This document shows positions 40,374-49,121 of a stretch of DNA of 62,060 nucleotides, one piece after another. How positions within the stretch are numbered: the first letter of the stretch is position 1; every line of letters starts with the position of its first letter. This stretch comes from Streptacidiphilus melanogenes (GTDB lineage Bacteria > Actinomycetota > Actinomycetes > Streptomycetales > Streptomycetaceae). The stretch lies in the NCBI RefSeq assembly GCF_000787835.1, contig NZ_BBPP01000045.1, forward strand, positions 1 through 62,060. The letters run 5' to 3'. Both the position numbers and the translations under genes were made by a program. The notes below the pieces were generated by a model. It had not been told where the DNA came from. It ran no database searches and was given only the letters and a program-made list of their open reading frames with translations.

Positions 40374-40939
40374 CAGTTCCCTCCCTGTCCGTCGCCAGCA
40401 GCAAGGCACCCGTCCCAGGCTCGGTCGAACCAGTCCAGGAATTCGAGGACGGAGCCAACGCGGGCCACTCGATCGTGGATTGCCCGCTGATCGTGGCCGG
40501 GCAGGAAGGCCGATTTCCCGGCGACCGGGCTGGCACAGCCGCAGCCGCAGGAGCGCTGGGGCTCTGTGAGCTGCACCAGCGCCGCGCCCGGCTCGAAGTA
40601 GGTGATCGGATTCTGCTGATTGCCGTTGGGGGCCGGACCACCGACGAGAGCGTCGTGCACCGGGTGCCCAGGCGTCAGGATCCTGCCCTCAAAGGCACGG
40701 CGGCCCCCTGCGACATCGACAATGCACTCGATCTCCACGGCCAGTCGCACCAATCCGGCCGCACTGACGACAAAAAAGCGTTCGGACTCCGATCGCTGGC
40801 CGGGCATCACCCATGAGCCGCGGGCGCGCTCGTAGATCTCCTGATCAGACAGTCCCTCGGCCCATCCGATCACGGCGCGCCCCAGGGGGTCCTTGCGCGG
40901 GTCTATCCGCTTCTCCCGACCGAGCGTGACCTGGATCAT
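40373..40939 (-). CDS. hypothetical protein with Cys cluster and PGHDQ motif
   Basis: A 188-residue protein, first gene of the Tap-like operon; GAGGTGAGGAG precedes ATG 40939 and TATGCT upstream may be a -10. The C-terminal quarter has SCGCGCASPVAGKSAFLPGH and DQRAIHDRVARVGSVLEFLD; a Cys cluster followed by PGHDQ-A-h-H is shared by many actinobacterial plasmid proteins without known function. The N-terminal part includes FFVVSAAGLVRLAVEIECIV. Position suggests a role together with the Tap/Tpg-like proteins. Confidence 0.6.
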   Translation of the reverse strand: MIQVTLGREKRIDPRKDPLGRAVIGWAEGLSDQEIYERARGSWVMPGQRSESERFFVVSAAGLVRLAVEIECIVDVAGGRRAFEGRILTPGHPVHDALVGGPAPNGNQQNPITYFEPGAALVQLTEPQRSCGCGCASPVAGKSAFLPGHDQRAIHDRVARVGSVLEFLDWFDRAWDGCLAAGDGQGGN

Positions 40940-41220
40940 GACGGCTCCTCACCTCGTCAACCGCTGTGCCAAGCATAGACCACGCCAGGCAAGGACAGGT
41001 CGACCCTACCCAGAGAGTCCGCAACCCTATGCTTTGCATGCCATGGTGGCGCGCAGAAGCACAACTCGAAGCTTGTGGCGATGTCGACCCCTCGCCGTCT
41101 TGGCCAGCCGCCCCAACCACCGGCTCTCCCTGCCCAAGCGACGCTTCGAACAGCTGCTGCTCGACTCGCCCGCGCGGCGGCCTACCCCAAGCTGCCGACA
41201 TCGGAGTCGGAGGAGCCGGA
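40940..41220. other. operon promoter region and decayed sequence
   Basis: Holds the start region of the minus-strand operon (first 60 bp). The remainder shows only short frames without homology, leading into TetR remnants. Confidence 0.4.
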
Positions 41221-41615
41221 CGTGCCTGCGGGCGCGGAACCCCTGCGGCTGCCCAGGCGCGAGCAGGTGCTGAGCGAGGCGATCCGCCTCTTCGACGAGC
41301 GGGGTTCCAGTCGGTGAGCATGGCGGACATCGGCGAGGCCGTGGGCATCGTGCCGTCCGGCGTCTACCGGCACTTCGAGAGCAAGACCGAGATCCTGGTG
41401 ACCGCCGCGACCATGGTGGCGAGCGGATGCTGGCCGGCCTCAACTCGGCGGTCGCCCGGGCGGCGGACCCGACCGAGGCGCTGGAGCAGGTGCTCCGCTC
41501 ACACAACGCCGCGAACGTCGAGTACCGGGACGTGACCGGCGTCCTGGCCACCGAGGGCGACCAGCTCCCCGAGCGGGAACGCGCGCTGCGGGAACGCTTC
41601 TTCACCGACCGTCAC
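41221..41615 (+). pseudogene. TetR-family regulator, frameshifted and truncated
   Basis: Three frames joined by single-base changes give one TetR N terminus: LRLPRREQVLSEAIRLFDER, then (near 41305) FQSVSMADIGEAVGIVPSGV and YRHFESKTEILVTAATMVA. After a change near 41420 it continues as LAGLNSAVARAADPTEALEQ and GDQLPERERALRERFFTD. The ligand-binding domain then stops abruptly and is followed by the tail of an unrelated dehydrogenase gene. Confidence 0.65.
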
Positions 41616-41658
41616 CGGCACCACCCTCACGGTCGACGGCGGCCTCACGATCAGCTGA
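41607..41658 (+). pseudogene. SDR dehydrogenase, C-terminal tail
   Basis: Directly after the TetR remnant the plus strand reads TVTGTTLTVDGGLTIS and stops. V-T-G-x-x-L-x-V-D-G-G is the standard end of short-chain dehydrogenases. The rest of that gene is gone, so a deletion fused the two remnants. Confidence 0.55.
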
Positions 41659-41683
41659 GTGGAAGGTTCCGGGAGAATGGCAG

Positions 41684-42260
41684 GGTGACGACCAGCTCAG
41701 CACACGACGACCTGTGGGGCGACACGGCCCGGGACAGTGCCGCATCCTGGAGGCGTCCCTGGCGGCCTTCGCCGCCCGCGGCTACTACGGTGCCTCCACC
41801 CGCGACATCGCGGCGGCCGCCGGGGTGAGCCCGCGGCCGTCTACGCCCACCACCGCACCAAGGAGGCGTTCTCTACGCGACAGCTTGGCCGGTTGTCGCA
41901 GCGCCCTGGCCACGGTAGAGCGGGCGCGGCTAGCGGAGGAGTCCACCACGGTGACGCGGATGCGAGCCCTGGTCCACGACTACAGCGCCTGGCACGCCCG
42001 CCACCACCAGCTCGCTGGCGTCGTCCAGTACGAGCTCGGTGCCCTCTCCCCCGACCACCGCGACGAGATCGTCCGGCTGCGCCGCCGCACCGAGCAAGTG
42101 GTCCGCGACGAGGTCGCGGCAGGCGTCTCTTCCGGCGCGTTCCATCGGCGGCGCGGCGACCACGACCGTTCCGGCGCCTCGCACGCCGAGTGGCCGGACG
42201 CCCGCACGGGCTACGGGCCGGCCAGGCCGACGAACCGGACGCCGGGCCCGGTCACGTCCT
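41684..42260 (+). pseudogene. second TetR-family regulator, frameshifted
   Basis: From GTG 41684 (VTTSSAHDDLWGDTARDS) the reading moves through other frames: RILEASLAAFAARGYYGAST, RDIAAAAGVS, then LRDSLAGCRSALATVERA and MRALVHDYSAWHARHHQLAG and VVQYELGALSPDHRDEIVRL and ends in frame-shifted stretches near 42260. The ligand domain resembles regulators of acyl-CoA or steroid metabolism genes. At least three frame changes make it inactive. Confidence 0.6.
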
Positions 42261-42839
42261 GGTCCGGGCGCGGGTCGTGTATCGCAGACCGTGTCGGACC
42301 AGCGCCCGCGCGAGCGGATGCCTGGTACTCGCAGGCCGACGGCGAAACTGACGGCGCGGCTTCGGGCGAGGCCACGTCGGGCCCACATGCTCGGGCGCGG
42401 AAAGTCCTGTCACCCCACCTCGATGCGCAGGGTCGAATCGCATCCGCCGAGGCGCGCGTAACAGACTGCTGCGCTTCGGATCGGGCTTCCACGTTCACTT
42501 TCCGTGCATGCTGCTTCCCACACCTCGCCACCACCGAGGACGGCCTCAGCGGCAGCCGCCCGGCACTCGTTGGGCCCGGCGCTTCTCTGACGCAACATAC
42601 GCACAACAGCGGCACTCGCAAGCCCCTCGGACCCCTACGACGAAACGGTACAGTCGGACCGCCGCAAGTCCCTGACCTGCAATGACGACGCGGATGGTGC
42701 CACCGCCTTCAGCCGCGGACCGACCGCGCCCTCGTAGATGTCCCCCAACTACGCGGGGCGGCCTTGGCCGGGCGGCATTCCACGACGGAAAGGACGTCCG
42801 ACCAAGCCCGCGATCACAGCCATGACCTGCGCTTTTACC
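42261..42839. other. decayed region without a convincing gene
   Basis: No domain seen. On the minus strand near 42750-42690 the words GDIYEGAVGPRLKAVAPSAS occur, slightly like the end of acyl-CoA dehydrogenases, a trace at best. Confidence 0.35.
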
Positions 42840-42910
42840 CTACGGCAGGTTGCGGGCCATGACGATCCGCTGCACCTGGTTCGTGCCCTCGTAGATCTGG
42901 GTGATCTTGG
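42840..42910 (-). pseudogene. acyl-CoA dehydrogenase, C-terminal fragment
   Basis: The minus strand reads KITQIYEGTNQVQRIVMARN followed by LP and a stop at 42840. I-Y-E-G-T-N-Q-x-Q-R-x-x-x-A-R is the hallmark end of acyl-CoA dehydrogenases, including the base-loop E-G-T. No other part of that enzyme is present. Confidence 0.65.
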
Positions 42911-43021
42911 AGGTGCAGCCCGGCTACCCGGGGCTTTGCCTCGGGCAGTCCGTTGACCTGCCAGAAGTCGCACTATCGGTTCGCACTGGTTGACACTGCT
43001 TTCTGCCCTCTCCCCCAACAC

Positions 43022-43034
43022 TGACGTAACGTCA
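43022..43034. promoter_or_regulatory. TGACGTAACGTCA palindrome
   Basis: A perfect 6-bp inverted repeat around one A. Sequences of this type are used by TetR-type regulators of acyl-CoA metabolism, and remnants of two TetR genes and an acyl-CoA dehydrogenase lie next to it, so it may be a relic operator. Confidence 0.35.
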
Positions 43035-43149
43035 ATCACTACTCGGCTCCTTCGCACACCAGCACGCCACGTTCCTGCGTCCGGCGCATGTCCCGCTCAG
43101 TGTGACCACGGACCAACGGGGCAGGCGGCCAACGGGCCCGCTGACGGAC

Positions 43150-44007
43150 TCAGAGGCGGTAGACGCGTGCGGCGTTGCCGCCCAGGATCGCTGCGCGCTC
43201 GGACGGCGACAGCTCGGACAGCAGCTCCCGGGTGGTGTCGACGACGCGGACGTAGTCGATGGCCAGGGTGCAGACGGGCCAGTCGGATCCGAAGAGGAGG
43301 CGCCGCGGCCCGAAGGCAGCCAGGGCGACGTCGGTGAACCGACGCAGGTCGTCGGTGGTCCAGTGGTACCAGTCGGCCTCGGTGGTGAGGCCCGACAGTT
43401 TGGCGACGGTGTTGGGAAGGGCTGCGAAGGCCCGCAGCCGGGAGGCCCACGGCTCCACCTCGGCGCTGGCGATCCGGGGTTTTCCGAGGTGGTCGAGGAC
43501 GAAGGTCACGCCCGGTGCCGCGGCGGCGGCCCTGGTGGCGGCCGGAAGCTGGTCCGGGGTGATCACCAGGTCGTAGGCCAGGCGGGCCGCTCCGACGGCG
43601 AGCAGGCCGCGTCGCACAACGGGACGCAGCAGCCACTCGGGGTCGGGCTCGGACTGCACTTGGTGGCGGATGCCGACGAGGTGTCGTCCTCCGGGCAGAG
43701 CACACAGGTCGGCGAGGGTGTCGGCGATGTCGGGTTCGGTGAGGTCGGTCCAACCGACCACACCCACTGCCAGGGGGTCGGCGTCGGCCAGAGCGAGGAG
43801 CTCGGGGGTCTCCTCGGGGATGCAGACGGTCTGCACCAGGACGGTGGCCTCGACGCCCGCCGTCCGGGCCTGCGGACGCAGGTCTTCCAGGCCGAAATCG
43901 CGGCGCAGCGGCGCCAGTTCCGGGCCGGTGATCCAGTCCTGGTCGCGGACGGCCAGGTCCCAGACGTGGTGGTGCGCGTCGATGACGCGGGGGCTCTCGG
44001 TGATCAC
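43150..44007 (-). CDS. amidohydrolase family lactonase (L-fuconolactonase type)
   Basis: A 285-residue TIM-barrel hydrolase of the amidohydrolase 2 family. GTG 44007 is preferred because it overlaps the upstream stop as GTGA; GTG 44016 is possible. The metal-site start reads VIDAHHHVWD, a later His lies in FVLDHLGKPRIAS and the catalytic Asp in LLFGSDWPVCTLA. Family members hydrolyse sugar lactones, and here it should open L-fucono-1,5-lactone to L-fuconate. It is the last gene of the AKR-LutABC-mutarotase operon. Confidence 0.85.
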   Translation of the reverse strand: MITESPRVIDAHHHVWDLAVRDQDWITGPELAPLRRDFGLEDLRPQARTAGVEATVLVQTVCIPEETPELLALADADPLAVGVVGWTDLTEPDIADTLADLCALPGGRHLVGIRHQVQSEPDPEWLLRPVVRRGLLAVGAARLAYDLVITPDQLPAATRAAAAAPGVTFVLDHLGKPRIASAEVEPWASRLRAFAALPNTVAKLSGLTTEADWYHWTTDDLRRFTDVALAAFGPRRLLFGSDWPVCTLAIDYVRVVDTTRELLSELSPSERAAILGGNAARVYRL

Positions 44008-44315
44008 AGCTGCCACACCACCGGGAGCGGCGCGCTCGCGCCGTCGGCGGAGTAGTCGTGGACGACCTCCAGCAGTTCCGCCATCCGCGCCTGCCAGGCG
44101 GTGTTGACGGGCAGCTCGCCCAGTTCCGTGAGCAGCCTCGGGTAGTCCTCGACCTCAAGGAGGTGAAAGAGGTCGGCGCCGCTGCGCCAGATGGTCCACC
44201 CGGTTGCGCCGGCGGCGCGGATGGCCGCGGTGAGCTCCTCGGGGACCTCGCGGTGGGCCTGCTCGTACGCGGCGATCCGGTCGGCGCGGACGCGGGTGTG
44301 CAGGGCGACTCTCAT
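44004..44315 (-). CDS. L-rhamnose/L-fucose mutarotase family protein
   Basis: A 103-residue RhaM-like protein: MRVALHTRVRADRIAAYEQA, HREVPEELTAAIRAAGATGW, IWRSGADLFHLLEVEDY. The fold is a dimeric ferredoxin-like barrel that interconverts alpha and beta anomers of 6-deoxy sugars. It overlaps lutC upstream by 4 nt and the lactonase gene downstream, so it is translated with them. In this pathway it would supply the anomer used by the dehydrogenase. Confidence 0.85.
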   Translation of the reverse strand: MRVALHTRVRADRIAAYEQAHREVPEELTAAIRAAGATGWTIWRSGADLFHLLEVEDYPRLLTELGELPVNTAWQARMAELLEVVHDYSADGASAPLPVVWQL

Positions 44316-44950
44316 ACGTGCGGCTCCTCACGGACGATCACGACGTCGAGGCTGCGGGGGCCGTGGACCCCCTCGACGCGGTCGAGTTCGATGTCGCTGG
44401 TCGCGGACGGGCCGGAGACGAAGGTCAACGGCCGGCCGGGGTCGAGCAGGGCGATCGCGTCCGGCACATCGGCGACGATCTGCTCGGCGCGCACGACGCA
44501 CAGATGGTGGTCCGGCAGCAGGGTGAGGGCCCGGCGGCCCTGGCCGGGGCCGGCGTCGAGGACGATGGTGCCGGTGACGGCGATCCCGGCCCGGCAGGTG
44601 GTCAGCACGGTGTCGGCGGCCTCCAGATCGCCGGGCTCCAGCGGCTCCTCGAGCCGTTGCCAAGGGCCCTCAGGCACCAGGTCCGGCGGGAAGGCCGGCG
44701 GCACGACGAGCGTGCGTACGTCGCTGCCCGCCAGCAGGCCGGCGATGGTGGCGCGGGCCCGTTCGGGCGTGGTCTGCACGACCCGGGCGCGGTAGTCGGC
44801 GACGCGTTCGGCGAAGAGGCCGACCGCGTCGGCCTCCGCACGGCCGCGCCGGTAGTCGCGCGGGACGGGGGCGTCGCCGACGGCCTCCTCGGCGGGCACG
44901 TCGGCGAGGGCGGCGCGGATGCGGCCGAGGACGGTGTCACGGGCCGTCAT
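44312..44950 (-). CDS. lutC: L-lactate utilisation protein LutC (LUD domain)
   Basis: A 212-residue LUD-domain protein from ATG 44950, overlapping lutB by 4 nt (ATGA). Core: TARDTVLGRIRAALADVPAE, ADTVLTTCRAGIAVTGTIVL, ALTLLPDHHLCVVRAEQIVA and FVSGPSATSDIELDRVEGVH. LutC is part of the LutABC complex oxidising L-lactate to pyruvate. It may use lactate released from the fucose pathway of the same locus. Confidence 0.9.
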   Translation of the reverse strand: MTARDTVLGRIRAALADVPAEEAVGDAPVPRDYRRGRAEADAVGLFAERVADYRARVVQTTPERARATIAGLLAGSDVRTLVVPPAFPPDLVPEGPWQRLEEPLEPGDLEAADTVLTTCRAGIAVTGTIVLDAGPGQGRRALTLLPDHHLCVVRAEQIVADVPDAIALLDPGRPLTFVSGPSATSDIELDRVEGVHGPRSLDVVIVREEPHV

Positions 44951-46419
44951 GAGTCGGCTCCTGTCGGGTGGGTGCGTTGCCACCAGGCGCGGAAGGATTC
45001 CGTGGGCGGGGCGGGGGTGTCACGGGCGTCGGTCCACGCGTGGAGGGGACCGGGGAGCGGACCGATGACGTCCTTGCACGAGACGAGACGCCCACCGAGG
45101 GCCGCGGCCTTCTGGGCCACGGACAACCGGCGAGGTGAGGCGAGGACGGCGGTGGCAGCCTTCATCGCGAGAGCCTCTGCGCCGGGGACACGACGCTTCG
45201 CCCGCTTGGCCTCGACGACCTCGGCCCGCAGGTGGGTGAGCACCTCCGGGATGTTGATCTTCACCGGGCAGGCGTCATAGCAGGCCCCGCACAGGGTCGA
45301 GGCGAAGGGGAGGGTCGCCGCGTGCTCCACGCCGACGAGCTGCGGGGTGAGGATCGCGCCGATCGGGCCTGGGTAGACCGAGCCGTAGGCGTGGCCGCCG
45401 GTGCGCTCGTAGACGGGGCAGACGTTCAGGCAGGCGGAGCAGCGGATGCACGCGAGCGCCTGGCGGCCGACGGTGTCGGCAAGCGTGGCGGTGCGGCCGT
45501 TGTCGAGCAGGACCAGGTGGAAGGCCTGCGGGCCGTCGCCGGGAGTGACGCCCCGCCAGGTGGACGTGTAGGGATTCATCCGTTCGCCGGTGGAGGAGCG
45601 CGGCAGCAGTTGCAGGAAGACCTCAAGGTCCTGCCACAGGGGCAGCACCTTCTCGATCCCCATCACGGTGATCAGCGTCTCGGGCAGGGTCAGGCACATC
45701 CGCCCGTTACCCTCGGACTCGACGACTCCGACCGTTCCGGTCTCGGCGATGGCGAAGTTGGCGCCGGAGACGGCGACCTTGGCGCGGAGGAACTTGTCCC
45801 GCAGGTGCAGCCTCGCCGCCTCGGCGAGGGCGCGGGGCTCGTCGGTCAGGCCGTCGGGGGCCGGTCGACCCCAAGCACCCATCTCCCGCTGGAAGATCTC
45901 GCGGATCTCGGCGCGGTTGCGGTGGATCGCAGGCACCAGGATGTGGGAGGGCCGGTCATCGCCGAGTTGGACGATCAGCTCCGCAAGGTCGGTCTCGTAG
46001 GCGCGGATCCCGGCCTGCTCCAGGGCCTCGTTGAGTCCGATCTCCTGCGTGGCCATGGACTTGACCTTGACCACCTCGTGCGCGCTCGTCGCACGCACGA
46101 GTTCGGTCACGATCCGGTTGGCCCCGGCGGCGTCGGCGGCCCAGTGGACGACGCCACCGGCCTTGGTCACCGAATCCTCCAACCGCAGCAGATACCGGTC
46201 CAGATGGCGCAGCGTGTGGCGTTTGGTCGCGGCTCCGGCCTCGCGCAGCTGCTCCCAGTCGTCCAGCTCGCCGGTGACGGCCAGGCGCTTGTCGCGGATG
46301 GTGGTGGTGGCCTTGCGCAGGTTGCGCCGCAGCTGCGGGTCGCCCAGCGCGGTGTGGGCCGCCTCCGGGAAGCCCGGGCTGCCGAGCCACACCACGTTGG
46401 TTCCGGAGTCCGGGCTCAC
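44947..46419 (-). CDS. lutB: L-lactate oxidation iron-sulfur protein LutB
   Basis: A 490-residue protein from GTG 46419, overlapping lutA by 4 nt (GTGA). The LUD domain runs from about 60 to 300 (NEALEQAGIRAYETDLAELI, AVSGANFAIAETGTVGVVES). Two Cys clusters of the C-terminal ferredoxin part bind 4Fe-4S centres: CIRCSACLNVCPVYERTGGH and LCGACYDACPVKINIPEV. It transfers electrons during L-lactate oxidation with LutA and LutC. Confidence 0.92.
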   Translation of the reverse strand: MSPDSGTNVVWLGSPGFPEAAHTALGDPQLRRNLRKATTTIRDKRLAVTGELDDWEQLREAGAATKRHTLRHLDRYLLRLEDSVTKAGGVVHWAADAAGANRIVTELVRATSAHEVVKVKSMATQEIGLNEALEQAGIRAYETDLAELIVQLGDDRPSHILVPAIHRNRAEIREIFQREMGAWGRPAPDGLTDEPRALAEAARLHLRDKFLRAKVAVSGANFAIAETGTVGVVESEGNGRMCLTLPETLITVMGIEKVLPLWQDLEVFLQLLPRSSTGERMNPYTSTWRGVTPGDGPQAFHLVLLDNGRTATLADTVGRQALACIRCSACLNVCPVYERTGGHAYGSVYPGPIGAILTPQLVGVEHAATLPFASTLCGACYDACPVKINIPEVLTHLRAEVVEAKRAKRRVPGAEALAMKAATAVLASPRRLSVAQKAAALGGRLVSCKDVIGPLPGPLHAWTDARDTPAPPTESFRAWWQRTHPTGADS

Positions 46420-47156
46420 CGTGCGTCTCCTTGGGTCGATGCCAGGATCTCTGCCAAGTGCAGGGTGCCGATGCCGGTCCGCAGGCGCGAGAGGCCGCCG
46501 CCGATGTGCATCAGGCAGGAGTTGTCGGCGGCGCAGACCACGTCGGCCCCGGTGCTGACGACGTTGCGCATTTTGTCGCCGAGCATGGCGGTCGAGATCT
46601 CGGCGTTCTTCAGCGCGAAGGTGCCGCCGAAGCCGCAGCAGGAGTCGACGGCCGGGAGTTCGACCAGGTCGATGCCGCGCACCGCGCGCAGCAGCGCGAG
46701 CGGCTTGTCGCCCAACCGCAGCCCGCGCAGCGAGTGGCAGGTGGGGTGATAGGTCACCCGATGCGGAAAGTACGCGCCGACGTCGGTCACGCCGAGAACG
46801 TCGACCAGCAACTCGGTGAACTCGTGCACCCGCGGCGCACCCTCGGCGACCGCGGCGCGCAATGCGGCGTCGCCGTACTGCTGGGCCAGCAGCGGATGGT
46901 TCTCCCTGACCATCCCCGCGCAGGACGCCGACGGCGTGACGATTGCGTCGTAGTCGGCGAAAGCCTTGGCGAAGCCGCGCACCAGCGGCAGCGCCTCCGG
47001 CCGGTAGCCGGTGTTGAAGTGCATCTGCCCGCAGCAGGTCTGCGCGAGCGGGAACTCGACCGTGTGGCCGAGCCGCTCCAGCACGGTCACGACCGCCTTC
47101 CCCGTCTCGGGGAACATGGTGTCGTTGAAGCAGGTGATGAACAGCGCGATCCGCAT
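46416..47156 (-). CDS. lutA: L-lactate oxidation Fe-S subunit LutA
   Basis: A 246-residue protein with two cysteine-rich CCG domains: RIALFITCFNDTMFPETGKA with TCCGQMHFNTGYRPEALPLV, and YHPTCHSLRGLRLGDKPLAL with DSCCGFGGTFALKNAEIS. ATG 47156 overlaps the aldo/keto reductase stop by 1 nt (TGATG). LutA is the third subunit of the L-lactate dehydrogenase complex. Its place between a sugar dehydrogenase and lutB ties lactate use to sugar catabolism. Confidence 0.92.
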   Translation of the reverse strand: MRIALFITCFNDTMFPETGKAVVTVLERLGHTVEFPLAQTCCGQMHFNTGYRPEALPLVRGFAKAFADYDAIVTPSASCAGMVRENHPLLAQQYGDAALRAAVAEGAPRVHEFTELLVDVLGVTDVGAYFPHRVTYHPTCHSLRGLRLGDKPLALLRAVRGIDLVELPAVDSCCGFGGTFALKNAEISTAMLGDKMRNVVSTGADVVCAADNSCLMHIGGGLSRLRTGIGTLHLAEILASTQGDAR

Positions 47157-48160
47157 CAGCCCAGTTCCTTCCGTCCCGCATCGGGCAGGGGCGCGTCCCA
47201 GGGCAGCAGCCCGGTCGATCGCAGCCGGTGCCACAGCTCCGCCGGGATGTCGTAGCGCGCCATGACGGCGGCGTCCGCCGCCTCGGCCGCGCTGCGCGCG
47301 CCAACGAGCACGGACGCGACGGCCGGGTGCCCGAGCGGGAACTGGAGCGCGGCCGCGCGCAGCGGCACACCGAACTCCTCGCACTCCGCCTTGATCCGCA
47401 GCGCCCGGTCCAGCAGGGCTTGGCCGGCCGGGGCGTAGTCGAAGGTGGCGCCGGGGCGCGGGTCGGCGAGCAGACCGGAGTTGAACACGCCGCCCACCAC
47501 GACCGAGACGCCACGGCGGGCGGCATCGGGGAGCAGATGGGTCAGGCCTGTCTGGTCGAGCAGGGAGTAGCGCCCGGCCAGCAGCACCACGTCGACGTCG
47601 GTCTCGCGGACGAAGCGGTCCAGCATCCGGGCCTGGTTCATGCCCGCGCCGATGGCGCCGACGATCCCCTCGGCACGCATCCGTTCCAACTCCGGGTAGG
47701 CGGAGGACAAGGCCTGGCCCTCGTGCTCGTCCGGATCGTGAAGGTAGACGACGTCGACGTGGTCCAAGCCGAGCCGGGTCAGGCTGTCCTCCAGGCTGCT
47801 GCGCACCCCGTAGGCGCTGAAGTCCCAGACCCGCCCGTGCGTGGCCGGCACCGCGAAACCCTGGGCGAGATCGTCGCCGTGGGGCTCCGGCCGGGGGCGC
47901 AGCAGGCGTCCGACCTTGGTGGACACCACGTACTCGGCGCGTGGCCGACGACGCAGTGCCTCCCCCAGACGTCGTTCCGACAAGCCGAGGCCGTAGTGCG
48001 GGGCGGTGTCGAAGTAGCGGACACCCGACTCCCAGGCCGCGTCCACGGTGCCCTGGGCCTGCTCGTCGTCGACCTCGGCGAAGAGGTTGCCGAGCGGCGC
48101 CGCCCCGAGGGAGAGCCGGGTGACCTCCACGTCGCCGCGTCCGAGCCTGGTGGTGTGCAT
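47156..48160 (-). CDS. aldo/keto reductase (L-fucose/D-threo-aldose dehydrogenase type)
   Basis: A 334-residue AKR: TRLGRGDVEVTRLSLGAAPL, RYFDTAPHYGLGLSERRLGE (Asp and catalytic Tyr), YVVSTKVGRLLRP (Lys) and VDVVYLHDPDEHE (His) form the AKR tetrad. The long family-specific sequence matches D-threo-aldose 1-dehydrogenases, which oxidise L-fucose to the lactone with NAD(P)+. It begins an operon running to the lactonase gene. Start ATG 48160; a clear ribosome-binding site at the usual distance is not seen. Confidence 0.87.
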   Translation of the reverse strand: MHTTRLGRGDVEVTRLSLGAAPLGNLFAEVDDEQAQGTVDAAWESGVRYFDTAPHYGLGLSERRLGEALRRRPRAEYVVSTKVGRLLRPRPEPHGDDLAQGFAVPATHGRVWDFSAYGVRSSLEDSLTRLGLDHVDVVYLHDPDEHEGQALSSAYPELERMRAEGIVGAIGAGMNQARMLDRFVRETDVDVVLLAGRYSLLDQTGLTHLLPDAARRGVSVVVGGVFNSGLLADPRPGATFDYAPAGQALLDRALRIKAECEEFGVPLRAAALQFPLGHPAVASVLVGARSAAEAADAAVMARYDIPAELWHRLRSTGLLPWDAPLPDAGRKELG

Positions 48161-48347
48161 GGATGGGGTGGCCTTCCTGTCATGAGCCCAGCCTGCGCGA
48201 GGCACGACCGGTGTTGAGCACGATGTGAGGGGGCCCGGCGTGAGGGCCCGGCCGGGCCGAGGGCACGACACCCTCAGTCGCTTTCCCGGCCCGGCCGGAG
48301 TCTTTCGCACCGTGCACGCACGACGCGCGGGCGACGCGCGGACGCTC

Positions 48348-49121
48348 CTACGATCCGGCAGGACGCAGACGCAGGCCGGCCATGCCGCCGTCGACCGCAA
48401 GGGCGGTGCCGGTGGTCGAGCCCGCGAGGGGGCTCGCCAGGTAGGCGATGGCGGCGGCGACTTCGTCGGCGCTGACCAGCCGACCGTGCGGCTGCCGCGC
48501 GCTGAGCGCGGCACGCTCGGCGGCGGGGTCGTCGGCGGCGTCGAGCAGGCGGCCGACCCAGGGGGTGTCCACCGTACCGGGGTTGACGCAGTTGACCCGG
48601 ATGCCCTCGCGGACGTGGTCGGCAGCCATCGCCAGGGTGAGCGAGAGCACCGCGCCCTTGCTCGCCGAATACAGCGCGCGCTGCGGAAGGCCTGCCGTCG
48701 CGGCGATCGAGCAGGTGTTGACGATCGCCGCCGTGGCCGCCGGTCGGGACGGCGCGGAGCGTCGCAGGTGCGGCAAGGCGGCCCGGGTCACGCGGACGAT
48801 CCCGAGGACGTTGATGTCCAGTACCTGCCGCCACTGGCTGTCGGGATTGTCCTCGACCGTCCCGGCGGCGCCGATGCCTGCGTTGTTGACCAAGATGTCC
48901 AGCCCGCCGAGCGCCGTGACGGCCGCCTCGACGGCGGCGCGGACGCTGTCGTCGTCGCCCACGTCGGCGCGGATGGCGTGCAGGGGCTCCTTGGCACGGC
49001 CGGGGTCGAGGTCCAGCACGGCGACCTTGGCGCCGCGGGCGGAGAGCAGGATCGCGGTGGCCAGGCCGATGCCCGAGGCGCCTCCGGTGACGACGGCCCG
49101 CAGGCCGTGCAGCTCGTTCAT
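48348..49121 (-). CDS. SDR dehydrogenase (2-keto-3-deoxy-L-fuconate dehydrogenase type)
   Basis: A 257-residue classical [49 protein letters not shown] with catalytic Ser, [14 protein letters not shown] with Tyr-x3-Lys, and the [10 protein letters not shown] loop. It overlaps the fuconate dehydratase gene by 4 nt (ATGA). In the expected route it oxidises 2-keto-3-deoxy-L-fuconate to the 2,4-diketo acid for the FAH-type hydrolase upstream in the operon. Confidence 0.86.
   Translation of the reverse strand: MNELHGLRAVVTGGASGIGLATAILLSARGAKVAVLDLDPGRAKEPLHAIRADVGDDDSVRAAVEAAVTALGGLDILVNNAGIGAAGTVEDNPDSQWRQVLDINVLGIVRVTRAALPHLRRSAPSRPAATAAIVNTCSIAATAGLPQRALYSASKGAVLSLTLAMAADHVREGIRVNCVNPGTVDTPWVGRLLDAADDPAAERAALSARQPHGRLVSADEVAAAIAYLASPLAGSTTGTALAVDGGMAGLRLRPAGS

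Noticed and set aside
38301..40490. 729-codon plus-strand frame opposite the Tap-like gene
   Set aside because: It is the antisense of a gene with coherent domain structure and coupling; the plus frame is Gly/Arg/Leu-rich without motifs.
48226..48262. GGCCCGGCCGGGCC palindrome as a terminator between the two fucose operons
   Set aside because: The palindrome has no loop and GC-only self-complementarity is common at this base composition; support is too weak.
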